Made by a program: the position numbers and the translations under genes
In this document: piece by piece, positions 27,103-35,367 of the stretch
Layout: each line of letters starts with the position of its first letter
Position numbering within the stretch: the stretch's first letter is position 1
Assembly: GCF_005818865.1 (NCBI RefSeq)
Contig: NZ_VBRY01000004.1
Location: forward strand, 1 to 64,000
Reading direction: 5' to 3'
Length of the DNA: 64,000 nt
Source of the DNA: Mariprofundus erugo
GTDB taxonomy: Bacteria > Pseudomonadota > Zetaproteobacteria > Mariprofundales > Mariprofundaceae
The notes under the pieces: model-generated
What the model was told of the DNA's origin: nothing
What the model saw: the letters and a program-made list of their open reading frames with translations, nothing else
The model's database searches: none

Positions 27103-28503
27103 ATGGCTTTTGATCTTCAACCGATCACCATCTCAGGCAAGGAAGTACTTCCGCTCATTGAGGGCGGCAAAGGCGTTGCCGTATCCACAGGCGAAAGTTC
27201 CGGTGCCTGGGCTGCAGCTGGCGGCGTCGGTACATTTTCTGCCGTCAATGCCGACAGTGTTGATGAAAACGGTAACATTGTCCGCACCATTTATCATGGA
27301 AAAAACCGTTTGCAGCGCTTTGATGAGCTTGTCTCCCAGGCGATTGCCGGTGGTATCAAACAGGCGCGCATCGCGCATGAAGTATCCAATGGTCAGGGCC
27401 GTTTGCATATGAATGTGCTCTGGGAAATGGGCGGCGCCGAGCGGGTACTTGAAGGTGTCATGGATGGTGCCAAAGGCATGATTCATGGTATTACCTGTGG
27501 TGCCGGCATGCCCTTCCGACTGGCTGCACTGGCCGCCAAGCATCAGGTACACTATTACCCGATTGTGTCATCAGCACGCGCATTCCGCGCCCTCTGGATG
27601 CGCTCATACCGCAAGCTTCCTGATCTGCTCGGCGGCGTTGTTTATGAAGATCCATGGCTGGCTGGCGGTCATAATGGTCTGTCCAACTCGGAAAGTCCGG
27701 ATGTGCCGGAATCCCCATATCCTCGCGTAGCTGCTCTTCGTCAGACCATGAATGAATTCGGCCTGCACAACACGCCGATTGTCATGGCCGGTGGTGTATG
27801 GTTTCTGCGTGAGTGGGCAAACTGGCTGAATAACCCTGAAATCGGCCCGATTACCTTCCAGTACGGCACTCGTCCCTTGTTAACACAGGAGAGCCCTATT
27901 TCTGATGCCTGGAAACAGCGCCTGCTTAAACTGAAAAAAGGCGATATTAAACTCAACCGTTTCTCGCCAACCGGCTTTTATTCATCTGCTGTTTACAACT
28001 CGTTTCTGCATGAACTGTATGCGCGTTCTGATCGTGAAATGGCATTTGTAGATCACCCTGCCGGTGATCATACCGCTGAATTCACCTTTGGTGTGCGCAA
28101 CAAACAGGTCTACCTGACGCCCTATGATCTTAAACGGGCAAAAGAGTATGTAACCGAAGGATTCAGTAAACCGCTGGCTACACCGGACTCTACACTTATC
28201 TTTGTAACCCCTGAAAAAGCAAAGGAAATCAGACAGGATCAGCTAGACTGCATGGGCTGTCTGTCACAATGTCAGTTCAGTAACTGGGCCGCCAATGAGC
28301 AAGGCACCACCGGCCGCAAGGCGGATCCGCGCAGCTTCTGCATTCAGAAAACGCTGCAGGATATCGCTCATGGTGGTAACCCGGATACCAACCTGATGTT
28401 TGCCGGCCATGCCGCCTACCGCTTTGCTGAAGACCCCTTCTATGCCAATGGCTTTGTGCCCACAGTGAAGCAACTGATCGATCGCATCTGCACAGGCGAC
28501 TAA
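27103..28503 (+). CDS. Nitronate monooxygenase-like flavoprotein with Cys-rich segment
   Basis: The 466-residue protein resembles the 2-nitropropane dioxygenase/nitronate monooxygenase TIM-barrel flavoprotein family. The GITCGAGMPFRLA segment, the VYEDPWLAGGHNGLSN loop and IVMAGGVWFLREWANW fit the FMN-binding barrel. It is longer than classical enzymes (about 350 residues) and carries a C-terminal cluster CMGCLSQCQF with a further Cys about 50 residues on, suggesting a metal or Fe-S site. The reaction cannot be assigned. It stands alone and is followed by a strong terminator. Confidence 0.8.
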   Translation: MAFDLQPITISGKEVLPLIEGGKGVAVSTGESSGAWAAAGGVGTFSAVNADSVDENGNIVRTIYHGKNRLQRFDELVSQAIAGGIKQARIAHEVSNGQGRLHMNVLWEMGGAERVLEGVMDGAKGMIHGITCGAGMPFRLAALAAKHQVHYYPIVSSARAFRALWMRSYRKLPDLLGGVVYEDPWLAGGHNGLSNSESPDVPESPYPRVAALRQTMNEFGLHNTPIVMAGGVWFLREWANWLNNPEIGPITFQYGTRPLLTQESPISDAWKQRLLKLKKGDIKLNRFSPTGFYSSAVYNSFLHELYARSDREMAFVDHPAGDHTAEFTFGVRNKQVYLTPYDLKRAKEYVTEGFSKPLATPDSTLIFVTPEKAKEIRQDQLDCMGCLSQCQFSNWAANEQGTTGRKADPRSFCIQKTLQDIAHGGNPDTNLMFAGHAAYRFAEDPFYANGFVPTVKQLIDRICTGD

Positions 28504-28528
28504 AACCGCGTCACCCATCCTTGATGAC

Positions 28529-28581
28529 GCCCTGTTGCACGCATGGAAACGGGATCATGCATGCAACAGGGCATTTTTTTT
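28529..28581 (+). terminator. Rho-independent terminator of the nitronate monooxygenase-like gene
   Basis: A long stem (GCCCTGTTGCA with TGCAACAGGGC, extended by GCATG/CATGC) is followed by eight T. Repeat R1 copy B begins directly after it. Confidence 0.9.
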
Positions 28582-28764
28582 ATTCAAAGCCGCCCCGATA
28601 TTTTTGTCCTGCGAATCCCTCATACGAGCCATTCACTGCATCCGCAGCTCTTTTCTGTAGTGAATCACTCGGTTCGGCAAATCTATAAGGGGAAATCAAG
28701 CGGCATCCATTCATCTTGACCTGAACTGGTTCCCGGACTTCCGCGATGAACCGATTTTTGCTCG
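28582..28764 (-). repeat. Dispersed intergenic repeat R1, copy B (truncated)
   Basis: Read on the minus strand it matches the first half of copy C: GGTTCATCGCG, CAAGATGA-TGGATGCCGC, TTGCCGA, TCACTACAGAAA, GCGGATGCAG, GTGAATGGCTCG, then AAAAATATCGGGGCGGCTTT, where it stops exactly at the terminator of the upstream gene. The second half (hairpins) is missing. Confidence 0.85.
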
Positions 28765-28798
28765 ACCATAAGCCACGGAAACAAGCCCCCTTCTGCCA

Positions 28799-29197
28799 TT
28801 ACGCATCAAAAACCATGGCATTCATACTGCAGTGCAGGGAATCGATATCGATCGGCTTGTAAATCAGCACGGCATTCAAGCGTTCGACCTCTTTCAACAG
28901 CCCTGCATCAGCAAAACCGGTAATCGCTATGATCGGAAGCAGTGGATTATGATGACGGACCCTGCCGATCAACTCGCTGCCATCCATTTGCGGCATACAA
29001 ATATCCGTCATCAACAAATCAATCGAATGATGATTTTGCTCGAACAGCGTCAATGCCTGTTTGCCATTGGCGGCTTCAATCACGTCATAACCGAAAGACT
29101 CAATAATCTGCAGCAGAAGCTCACGAATCGAGTGATCGTCATCCACCAGTAACACCCGTTTGACCTGCTCTGAACGTATCTGACCTATAGTCATCAT
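28799..29197 (-). CDS. Single-domain response regulator (CheY-like)
   Basis: The 132-residue protein is a stand-alone receiver domain. It has the acidic pair VDDD near residue 18, the phospho-acceptor Asp about residue 65 in LLMTDICMPQMDG, the conserved Thr in AITGF and the Lys in YKPID. No output domain follows, so it must act by binding a partner such as a histidine kinase or motility component. GAGG lies upstream of the ATG. No cognate kinase is adjacent. Confidence 0.92.
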   Translation of the reverse strand: MMTIGQIRSEQVKRVLLVDDDHSIRELLLQIIESFGYDVIEAANGKQALTLFEQNHHSIDLLMTDICMPQMDGSELIGRVRHHNPLLPIIAITGFADAGLLKEVERLNAVLIYKPIDIDSLHCSMNAMVFDA

Positions 29198-29250
29198 ATA
29201 ACCTCACATCCAGCCACACAGGCATGCAGTCACGCCCGGGGGAAAGATTG

Positions 29251-29269
29251 CTGTGATTACATATCACAG
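29251..29269. promoter_or_regulatory. Inverted repeat upstream of the response regulator
   Basis: CTGTGAT-TACAT-ATCACAG, a 7-5-7 inverted repeat 54 bases upstream of the response-regulator start. It recalls a CRP/FNR half-site pair, but the spacing is one base too long, so any factor is uncertain. Confidence 0.35.
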
Positions 29270-29403
29270 TACTATTTATTTAAACATAGTCAGGATTATA
29301 AAAACCGATATCAGATAAATTCCTATTTAACAGTACGGATATATCAAATGGGTTGCCTGCAATCGCGATCAACAGTCATCAGAGATCATCAGAGTCACAC
29401 AGA

Positions 29404-30369
29404 TCAACGTTCAAGCGCACCACCACAACTTGACCCCTGGCCTGCGGTGCACCCATAGCAGTGGTCCATCACGATAACCCCGTTACCTCTGATATCCTGA
29501 TGGATAAGGTCACGAAGATGCACATGCCCCCCCTGCTCCGCAGTCATGGCCAGATTCAGCATCTGATTAAAATCACAATCGTAAACATAACCCTGCCAGT
29601 CGACACTGATCAGACGTTTGCACATCACACCTGCGAGATTTTTTTCGCTGAATGATTTACGTAACAGATGCATGTAATCATCCAGTGTACCGCGCGAAAC
29701 CAGCATACTTCCAAATCGCTGAATCGGCATATTGGTAATCGTAAACAAACTGTTGAAGACAATGCCATAGCGCTGGTACAACTCCCGCTTGTAGGCCGCT
29801 TCAAGAGGCTTCTGGGGAGGAGGCAAACTCGGCCCCTGCGGATTATACACCAGCGTCAGTGAAAGCCCTGAGCCCTCATGACCATAGCCGGCATCATTCA
29901 AACGTGTCAGGGCACGAATACTGCGCTCAAATACCCCCTTACCACGCTGTGCATCAACATTGTCCTCCAGATAACAGGGCAGCGATGCAACCACCTCCAC
30001 GCCATGAGCGGCCAGAAAGGAGACCAGATCACCGTGTTCCGGTTCCTCCAGAATGGTCAGATTACAACGGTCAATCACCCGTACACCCACTGCTCTGGCC
30101 CGTTGAACCAGCATACGAAAGTGCGGGTTCATTTCAGGTGCACCACCGGTCAGATCGAGCGTTACAATTTTTCCGGCCTCAAGAAACTCAAGGATGCACT
30201 CCACGTTCTCCCTGCTCATGATTTCCGTCCGGCGCGGGCCTGCATTGACATGGCAGTGCAGACAGGACTGATTACATAGATAACCGAGATTCACCTGCAA
30301 TGTGTCCAGACTCTCCCGCTGAATCGCCGGAAAATCAGTTCGCTTCAGTAATGGCAACATCTCGTGCAT
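29404..30369 (-). CDS. Radical SAM protein, ArsS (arsenosugar biosynthesis) type
   Basis: The 321-residue protein has the radical SAM cluster motif CNQSCLHC at residues 32-39, the LDLTGGAPEMN SAM-binding strand and C-terminal extra cysteines (MCKRLISVDW with YDCDFNQ, then CYGCTAGQGSSCGG) that probably hold further Fe-S clusters, as in SPASM-like domains. Order and spacing match the ArsS-like family, linked to arsenosugar synthesis in some organisms. Here no arsM or ars genes are adjacent, so the substrate is open. The ATG at 30369 was chosen over an upstream TTG; the upstream AGGTGG is somewhat distant. Confidence 0.85.
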   Translation of the reverse strand: MHEMLPLLKRTDFPAIQRESLDTLQVNLGYLCNQSCLHCHVNAGPRRTEIMSRENVECILEFLEAGKIVTLDLTGGAPEMNPHFRMLVQRARAVGVRVIDRCNLTILEEPEHGDLVSFLAAHGVEVVASLPCYLEDNVDAQRGKGVFERSIRALTRLNDAGYGHEGSGLSLTLVYNPQGPSLPPPQKPLEAAYKRELYQRYGIVFNSLFTITNMPIQRFGSMLVSRGTLDDYMHLLRKSFSEKNLAGVMCKRLISVDWQGYVYDCDFNQMLNLAMTAEQGGHVHLRDLIHQDIRGNGVIVMDHCYGCTAGQGSSCGGALER

Positions 30370-30592
30370 AACCAAAATCCACCTTTTAAATCGCTGTTGT
30401 GATCTTCAGGCAGATCATAGGGTGAAAGGTCATGAATTTCATTACTGGAAGAATCACATCATATGGAGCACAAAAACGGGCGCCCGGCGGATCAGTTGAT
30501 GCCCCATCAAAGGCAGGCTCAACAAAAATGGCCAACTCACACGCGATGGATATGAACCAGTTATGTGAACCGACCAATGCGAACAGGCTGAA

Positions 30593-30631
30593 ATAAAAAA
30601 AGCACCTACAGTTTCCTGTAAGTGCTTTTTG
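30593..30631 (-). terminator. Rho-independent terminator of tRNA-Glu
   Basis: The stem AAAAGCACTTACAG / CTGTAGGTGCTTTT (one G-U pair) is followed on the minus strand by a T run, three bases beyond the tRNA 3' end. Confidence 0.85.
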
Positions 30632-30633
30632 TT

Positions 30634-30709
30634 TGGCGTCCCCAAGGGGATTCGAACCCCTGTTGCCGCCGTGAAAGGGCGGTGTCCTAGGCCTCTAGAC
30701 GATGGGGAC
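30634..30709 (-). tRNA. tRNA-Glu (anticodon UUC)
   Basis: A 76-base tRNA on the minus strand. It has the acceptor GTCCCCA..TGGGGAC, the D-loop TCTAGAGGCCTAGG, the anticodon stem CCGCC/GGCGG with loop CTTTCAC (anticodon TTC), the T-loop TTCGAAT and an encoded GCCA end. Confidence 0.97.
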
Positions 30710-30726
30710 CTGTTGGAACGCGGCGA

Positions 30727-30754
30727 ACAATATCGTACATTTCGACCGCGTCAA
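30727..30754 (-). promoter_or_regulatory. Promoter of tRNA-Glu
   Basis: On the minus strand TTGACG (30754-30749) and TATTGT (30732-30727) are separated by 16 bases. They are followed by a GC-rich discriminator (TCGCCGCG), as is typical for growth-controlled stable RNA promoters. The tRNA starts 18 bases further on. Confidence 0.6.
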
Positions 30755-30955
30755 TAAAAAATTTCACATAAATTTTTGCATGACAATATCACGCCCGATC
30801 GGCGCTGAATCGCTCCTCCTTTACCGCGAGCGAAATGCCTGAAAACATGATGTAAATTCCTGTCGTAACCGACGAATAAACATATAAGTACATAGAGATA
30901 GACCGTGAACTCAGAGAGCTTTATCAGAGGTGGAATCACAATCCATGGCAAGATT

Positions 30956-31278
30956 AAAAAGGTTCATCGCGTAAGTGCGGGAGCCAGTTGCCGGTCAAGA
31001 TGAGTGGATGCCGCCTGATTACCCCCCTTATGGATTTGCCGAGCAGAGTGACTCACTACAGAAACAACTGCGGATGCAGCGGCTGTAGTGAATGGCTCGC
31101 ATGAGGGGATCCGCAGAACAAAAATATCGGGGCGGCTTTCTTTCCCCCCTTTCTTTAGCGCTAAAGAAAGGGGGATGCTCTGCTTTAGCAGAGTATTCTG
31201 TGTCGCTTTAAAAGCATCGTATCGCTTACAGGGAATCAAAAACTTTCTTCAGCCTATTGCGTACTGATGCGCGATGAA
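30956..31278 (+). repeat. Dispersed intergenic repeat R1, copy C (longest)
   Basis: The longest copy, about 320 bases. Its first part pairs with copy B and its second part with copy A. It contains an inverted pair CACTACAG/CTGTAGTG, a perfect 30-nt palindrome at 31145-31174 (core CTTTAGCGCTAAAG) and the hairpin CTCTGCTTTAGCAGAG. It ends in CGATGAAC directly before the A-run of the minus-strand terminator at 31281. The remaining bases between here and the tRNA promoter (30755-30955) show no gene. Confidence 0.85.
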
Positions 31279-31280
31279 CA

Positions 31281-31310
31281 ATAAAAAGGGGCCCTGTCGG
31301 GCCCCTTTCG
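31281..31310 (-). terminator. Rho-independent terminator of the SAP-like small gene
   Basis: The stem AAAGGGGCCC / GGGCCCCTTT with loop TGTC is followed on the minus strand by TTTTTAT. It lies 23 bases after the stop of the gene at 31333. Confidence 0.88.
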
Positions 31311-31332
31311 TCTGGCAGATGAAACGGCTAAT

Positions 31333-31527
31333 TCAGCCCTGGCATTCAGCCCGGAACAGGCATGGCGTAACAGCACAGTCGGTAATCTGCTGAAAGCATG
31401 GATCATTGCCTTCTGCAACCTGAATGGCACGGATCAATTCGGCCTTGTTCAGTTTGGCTGCATTCTTCATCTTGAGTTCAGAGGCCATTTCCAATAACTC
31501 TTTCTTGGTTACTTTCTTGCTGCTCAT
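31333..31527 (-). CDS. Small SAP/Rho-N-like protein with C-terminal cysteines
   Basis: The 64-residue protein begins with a basic helix-extended-helix segment (KKELLEMASELKMKNAAKLN, then KAELIRAIQ) like the SAP/Rho N-terminal fold that binds nucleic acid. It ends with four cysteines (DPCFQQITDCAVTPCLFRAE, then C), which could bind a metal. AAGGTGG upstream and its own terminator support a real, separately transcribed gene. The function is unknown. Confidence 0.8.
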   Translation of the reverse strand: MSSKKVTKKELLEMASELKMKNAAKLNKAELIRAIQVAEGNDPCFQQITDCAVTPCLFRAECQG

Positions 31528-31686
31528 AAAATTCTACCACCTTATTTGTTTTGTCCGCATAGTAACTAGTTATTTTTTATGGGCAAGTTAACACATGAAG
31601 AGCCTTGCCGTCGTGTCACAAAATGCCACGCTGCTGACAAGGCGAATATTTCATCGGATTTCACATACTATCAGGGTGAAAAGCAT

Positions 31687-32472
31687 TCACTCCATCCGTC
31701 TGAGCATCACAGGCGTATGCCACAACTGGCTCATAACCGGCTCAACGATGGCACAGTCGCCACTACTCCAGAACTCGACAGCCCCACCACCTTCACCTCC
31801 TGCTCGCAACTGATGGGCTTCAAGCTGGCGTTGCAACTGGCGAGCGATGGCAGCACCTGTATCGATAATACGAATGTCATCACCCGCCACCTGCCGGATC
31901 AGCGGCATAAGAAACGGATAGTGCGTACAGCCAAGCACAAGTGTATCAATCCCCTGTTCCAGTAGCGGCTGGAGATAGGAGAGAAGCAGCAGACGCGTTT
32001 TTTCACTCATCAGCTCCCCCTTCTCAACCTGCTCCACCAGCCCCGGACAAGGCTGCACAAGAATCCGTACATGATGGTCAAACTGGGCTTTTAAACCGTT
32101 GAATTTACCACTGGCAACCGTTGCCCTGGTGGCCAGCACACCGACCACTCCCGTGCGACTGCCGGTGACTGCCGGCTTGATCGCAGGCTCCATGCCGATA
32201 ACGGGAATCGGTGATCGTTCGCGCAGCGCATGAATGGCAACCGCTGTGGCTGTATTGCATGCCACCACCAGCGCCTTGACCTGTTTGTGATGAAAGAAGT
32301 CGGCGACCTCAAGGCAGCGGGCCAGCACCACCTCTGCCGGCTTGCAGCCATAAGGCATATAGGCGTTATCGGCCAGATAGATCAGTGATTCATCCGGCAG
32401 CTGAGCATGAATATGGGCCAGGACAGAGAGACCACCCACACCGGAATCAAATACTCCGACACTCTGATTCAC
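31687..32472 (-). CDS. murI: Glutamate racemase
   Basis: The 261-residue enzyme makes D-glutamate for peptidoglycan. The catalytic Asp and two Cys are seen in FDSGVGGLSVL (Asp9), ACNTATA (Cys72) and GCTHYP (Cys182). Length is normal. GAGGT precedes the start. It is the last gene of the minus-strand run from ftsK, 44 bases after crcB. Confidence 0.97.
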   Translation of the reverse strand: MNQSVGVFDSGVGGLSVLAHIHAQLPDESLIYLADNAYMPYGCKPAEVVLARCLEVADFFHHKQVKALVVACNTATAVAIHALRERSPIPVIGMEPAIKPAVTGSRTGVVGVLATRATVASGKFNGLKAQFDHHVRILVQPCPGLVEQVEKGELMSEKTRLLLLSYLQPLLEQGIDTLVLGCTHYPFLMPLIRQVAGDDIRIIDTGAAIARQLQRQLEAHQLRAGGEGGGAVEFWSSGDCAIVEPVMSQLWHTPVMLRRME

Positions 32473-32516
32473 AGACTCTGTTACCTCAAACCCATCATCA
32501 ATAAGCTCACATCCGG

Positions 32517-32894
32517 CTAGAGCGCCCGGGCAAGCTGCACACCGAGCCAGGTCAGACCAAGACAGATCACGACCTGACCGACAATATTAACCAGAGCAAG
32601 CTGAAAGGCTCCCTCCTGCAACAGGCGAATCGACTCCAGCGAATAGGTCGAAAACGTCGTGAAAGCCCCGAGAAAACCCACTGTAACCGCCAGACGGACA
32701 AGCTCTCCGGCAGTGGAGCGCTCAACCAGCCAGACAAACAGAAAACCAAGCAGAAATGATCCGACAGTATTGACTGCCAGCGTACCCCACGGGAATGCAC
32801 TGCCGGCAGCAAATTTCTGAACCGACGAAGCAACCAGCCAGCGCATCACTGCACCGATAGCCCCCCCTGCCGCAACCGCTAACAGTTGTTGCAT
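32517..32894 (-). CDS. crcB: Fluoride exporter CrcB/Fluc
   Basis: The 125-residue protein has four hydrophobic helices and the family motifs GGAIGAVMRW near the N-terminus and GFLGAFTTFSTYSLE, which lines the fluoride pore. It exports F- as a dual-topology dimer. The ATG at 32894 begins a typical Fluc sequence and has GGGGGAA upstream; a longer in-frame start would overlap rarA. No fluoride riboswitch is expected or seen, since the gene is inside an operon. Confidence 0.95.
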   Translation of the reverse strand: MQQLLAVAAGGAIGAVMRWLVASSVQKFAAGSAFPWGTLAVNTVGSFLLGFLFVWLVERSTAGELVRLAVTVGFLGAFTTFSTYSLESIRLLQEGAFQLALVNIVGQVVICLGLTWLGVQLARAL

Positions 32895-32919
32895 CACAGG
32901 GATTCCCCCGTCGCTATTT

Positions 32920-34245
32920 TCACGACTTGTGACCTTCCCGGCGCGCAGCAAGCCAGTCCATACGCTCTTTCAGCGTTCGCTCAAAACCGCGATCCACCGG
33001 CAGGTAGAGTGCCGGTTGCCCCAAACCATCCGGGAAATGCTGCTGATTGACGACAGCATGTTCGGCATTATGGGCATACTGATAGCCGGCACCGTGCCCC
33101 AACTGCTTCATCAGTTTGGTCGGCGCATTACGCAAATGCATCGGCACATCCGCTGCACGCGTTTCACCGGCAAGCGCCCGTGCCTGTTTCTCGGCCATAT
33201 AGGCGGCATTACTTTTCGGCGACAGAGCCAGATAGATTGCCGCTTCAAATAATCCCTGCTCCCCTTCCGGAGAACCGAGAATTTCATACATACGATGGGC
33301 ATCGAGTGTGATATTCAATGCCTTCGGATCGGCCAGGCCGATATCCTCGGTCGCCATGCGAATCAGTCGTCGGGCAATATAAAGAGGTTGCTCACCCGCC
33401 TCCAGCATGCGTGCCAGCCAGTAGACGGCGGCATCGGCATCCGAATCACGGATGCATTTGTGCAGCGCAGAAATGAGGTCGTAATGGGCATCACCGTCGC
33501 GATCATAGCGGGCAGCCCGCCTGAGACTTTGCGCAATCACCTTCTCTTTTGACCAGATGCGCGAAGCGTCTGCCTGAAATAATGCCTCCAGAGCATTCAG
33601 CGCATAACGGGCATCGCCGTCACTGTTTTCCGCCAGCCAGGCAATGGCATCATCCGCCACGGCAAACGTGCCCGACTGTGACACAAGATGGTGGCAGGCA
33701 CGCTGCAAAATAGCGGCAATATCAGTCGCCTTGAGTGGCTGCAGCACAATCACCCGACAACGGGACAACAGCGCATTATTCAGCGAAAAAGAGGGGTTTT
33801 CGGTTGTTGCCCCGACAAGGATCAGGGTGCCATCTTCAATATATGGCAGCAGTACATCCTGCTGGGCCTTGTTAAAGCGATGGATTTCGTCAAGAAACAG
33901 CAGCCACGTCTGCCCGGCAGCCCTGGCTCGCCTGACCACATCCTGCACCTCGGCCTTGCCGGCAGATACAGCGGAAAGTTGTGCAAACGGTATACCGGCA
34001 GCGGTGGCCATCAGGGTAGCCAGCGTTGTTTTACCAACGCCGGGCGGTCCCCAGAAGATACATGAACAACAGCGTCCGTCACTGATCATGGCCGCAAACC
34101 ATGACTCGTTTCGGGTTAAATCAGGTTGCCCTGCCACATCCTGCAGCAGGGACGGGCGAATCCGGCAAGCCAGCGGCACAGTCACATCGGCAACGTGGGA
34201 GTAAGCTGCGTTGCCGTGATCCAGCAGTGATCCCTGTTTGCTCAC
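32920..34245 (-). CDS. rarA: Replication-associated recombination protein RarA (MgsA)
   Basis: The 441-residue AAA+ ATPase acts at stalled replication forks. The Walker A motif FWGPPGVGKTTLA, Walker B LLFLDEIHRFNKAQQD, sensor 1 GATTENPSFSLN and the C-terminal tetramerisation region (GHGAGYQYAHNAEHAVVNQQ) are typical of RarA/MgsA. A GTG start at 34245 is used; it lies 6 bases after the stop of the upstream porin-like gene. No strong Shine-Dalgarno is visible, so translation may be coupled. Confidence 0.95.
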   Translation of the reverse strand: MSKQGSLLDHGNAAYSHVADVTVPLACRIRPSLLQDVAGQPDLTRNESWFAAMISDGRCCSCIFWGPPGVGKTTLATLMATAAGIPFAQLSAVSAGKAEVQDVVRRARAAGQTWLLFLDEIHRFNKAQQDVLLPYIEDGTLILVGATTENPSFSLNNALLSRCRVIVLQPLKATDIAAILQRACHHLVSQSGTFAVADDAIAWLAENSDGDARYALNALEALFQADASRIWSKEKVIAQSLRRAARYDRDGDAHYDLISALHKCIRDSDADAAVYWLARMLEAGEQPLYIARRLIRMATEDIGLADPKALNITLDAHRMYEILGSPEGEQGLFEAAIYLALSPKSNAAYMAEKQARALAGETRAADVPMHLRNAPTKLMKQLGHGAGYQYAHNAEHAVVNQQHFPDGLGQPALYLPVDRGFERTLKERMDWLAARREGHKS

Positions 34246-34251
34246 AAACTG

Positions 34252-35358
34252 TCAGTCGAAATGTTTGGAAACAGTGAGTGCAATGGCCATACGACGATCG
34301 CGATATTCACCCGCATAGGCACCGGTTGCAGTTTTCTTGCTGTAGAACACATATTGTGCGGCAAGATCGCCATGTACACCCAGCAAATCACCGCCACCAC
34401 CAAGACTGATGCGATGACCATCCTGATCAGCAATCACAGGGTTATAGTTCAGGGTACGGTTGGCCCCCTGCTCATAGGCATACCCCATGCGCAGCTGAAC
34501 ATTTTCACGCCATGTCCAGGTGACACCGGCCATGGCCGTCAACGTATCACGCAAATTCAGTGCATTCGTCTGGGTAACAGCGCCGGTGACATTCATGTCC
34601 TTCAACACCGACCAGCGACTCCATTTCACATCTGTTTCAAATCGCAGTACATCGCTAATGTTATAAGCGATGGCAGCGGTTGCCTGGTCCGGCAGCTTGA
34701 ACGACAGAGAACTTCCCTGTCCCTTAGCCTTGACCTTGCTTCCTGAACGGTAGACCAGTCCGAGCGACCAGTCGGGCAATGGCTTCCACAACAGCGATGC
34801 GTGGCCACCGAAACCGGCAATATCACTGCCTTTAAAGTTGGTAGCGCCCTGAGATATCGTGGCACGGGTAAAATACCAGTCCGCGCCCATGCCCAGAGCC
34901 AGATCACTGCTCACAGCATAAACAACATCCGCCATGGTATGATCCACGGTAATCTTGCTGATACCACCTGTTGCAGGGAAAGCATCAATCCAGCTGTTGT
35001 TCACCTGGTAAAGTGGCGAGAAACCGAATCCTGCTGAAAGATTGCTATTGCGTGACGTCCACGCTGCATAAATATAGGCAGCTGTCGGTTCCGTACCGGT
35101 ATTGGAAAATACCCCGGCTGGCGATTTAAGTGAGGAGTTTCGATAGTTCATGGTGATACCACCGGTGACATTCACACCCTCGCGCAACCAGGCGATCCCG
35201 GCCGGGTTATAGGCCAACGCCGACGCATCACTCGCCGTAGCAGCAAATGCATTGGAGACACCGGCTGCGGCAGCCGACTGATTCACCTGTTCGAATCCAC
35301 CCGCCTGAGCTGATGTGGCAGAAGCAAGGGCTGCAACTAATATCACTGTACGTTTCAT
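34252..35358 (-). CDS. OmpP1/FadL-family outer membrane protein
   Basis: The 368-residue protein starts with a signal peptide (MKRTVILVAALASATSAQA) cut before GGFEQVNQSAAAAGVSNAFA, the conserved N-terminal plug motif of the FadL family. The rest is amphipathic beta-strands, and it ends in an aromatic-containing C-terminal strand (ALTVSKHFD). FadL proteins pass hydrophobic compounds, such as long-chain fatty acids, across the outer membrane; the substrate here is unknown. AAGGA lies upstream. It is 9 bases downstream of lolA. Confidence 0.9.
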   Translation of the reverse strand: MKRTVILVAALASATSAQAGGFEQVNQSAAAAGVSNAFAATASDASALAYNPAGIAWLREGVNVTGGITMNYRNSSLKSPAGVFSNTGTEPTAAYIYAAWTSRNSNLSAGFGFSPLYQVNNSWIDAFPATGGISKITVDHTMADVVYAVSSDLALGMGADWYFTRATISQGATNFKGSDIAGFGGHASLLWKPLPDWSLGLVYRSGSKVKAKGQGSSLSFKLPDQATAAIAYNISDVLRFETDVKWSRWSVLKDMNVTGAVTQTNALNLRDTLTAMAGVTWTWRENVQLRMGYAYEQGANRTLNYNPVIADQDGHRISLGGGGDLLGVHGDLAAQYVFYSKKTATGAYAGEYRDRRMAIALTVSKHFD

Positions 35359-35367
35359 TTAAAATCC

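Noticed and set aside
29251-29269. CRP/FNR site upstream of the response regulator
   Set aside because: The half-sites are separated by one base too many for a standard site; kept only as an inverted repeat.
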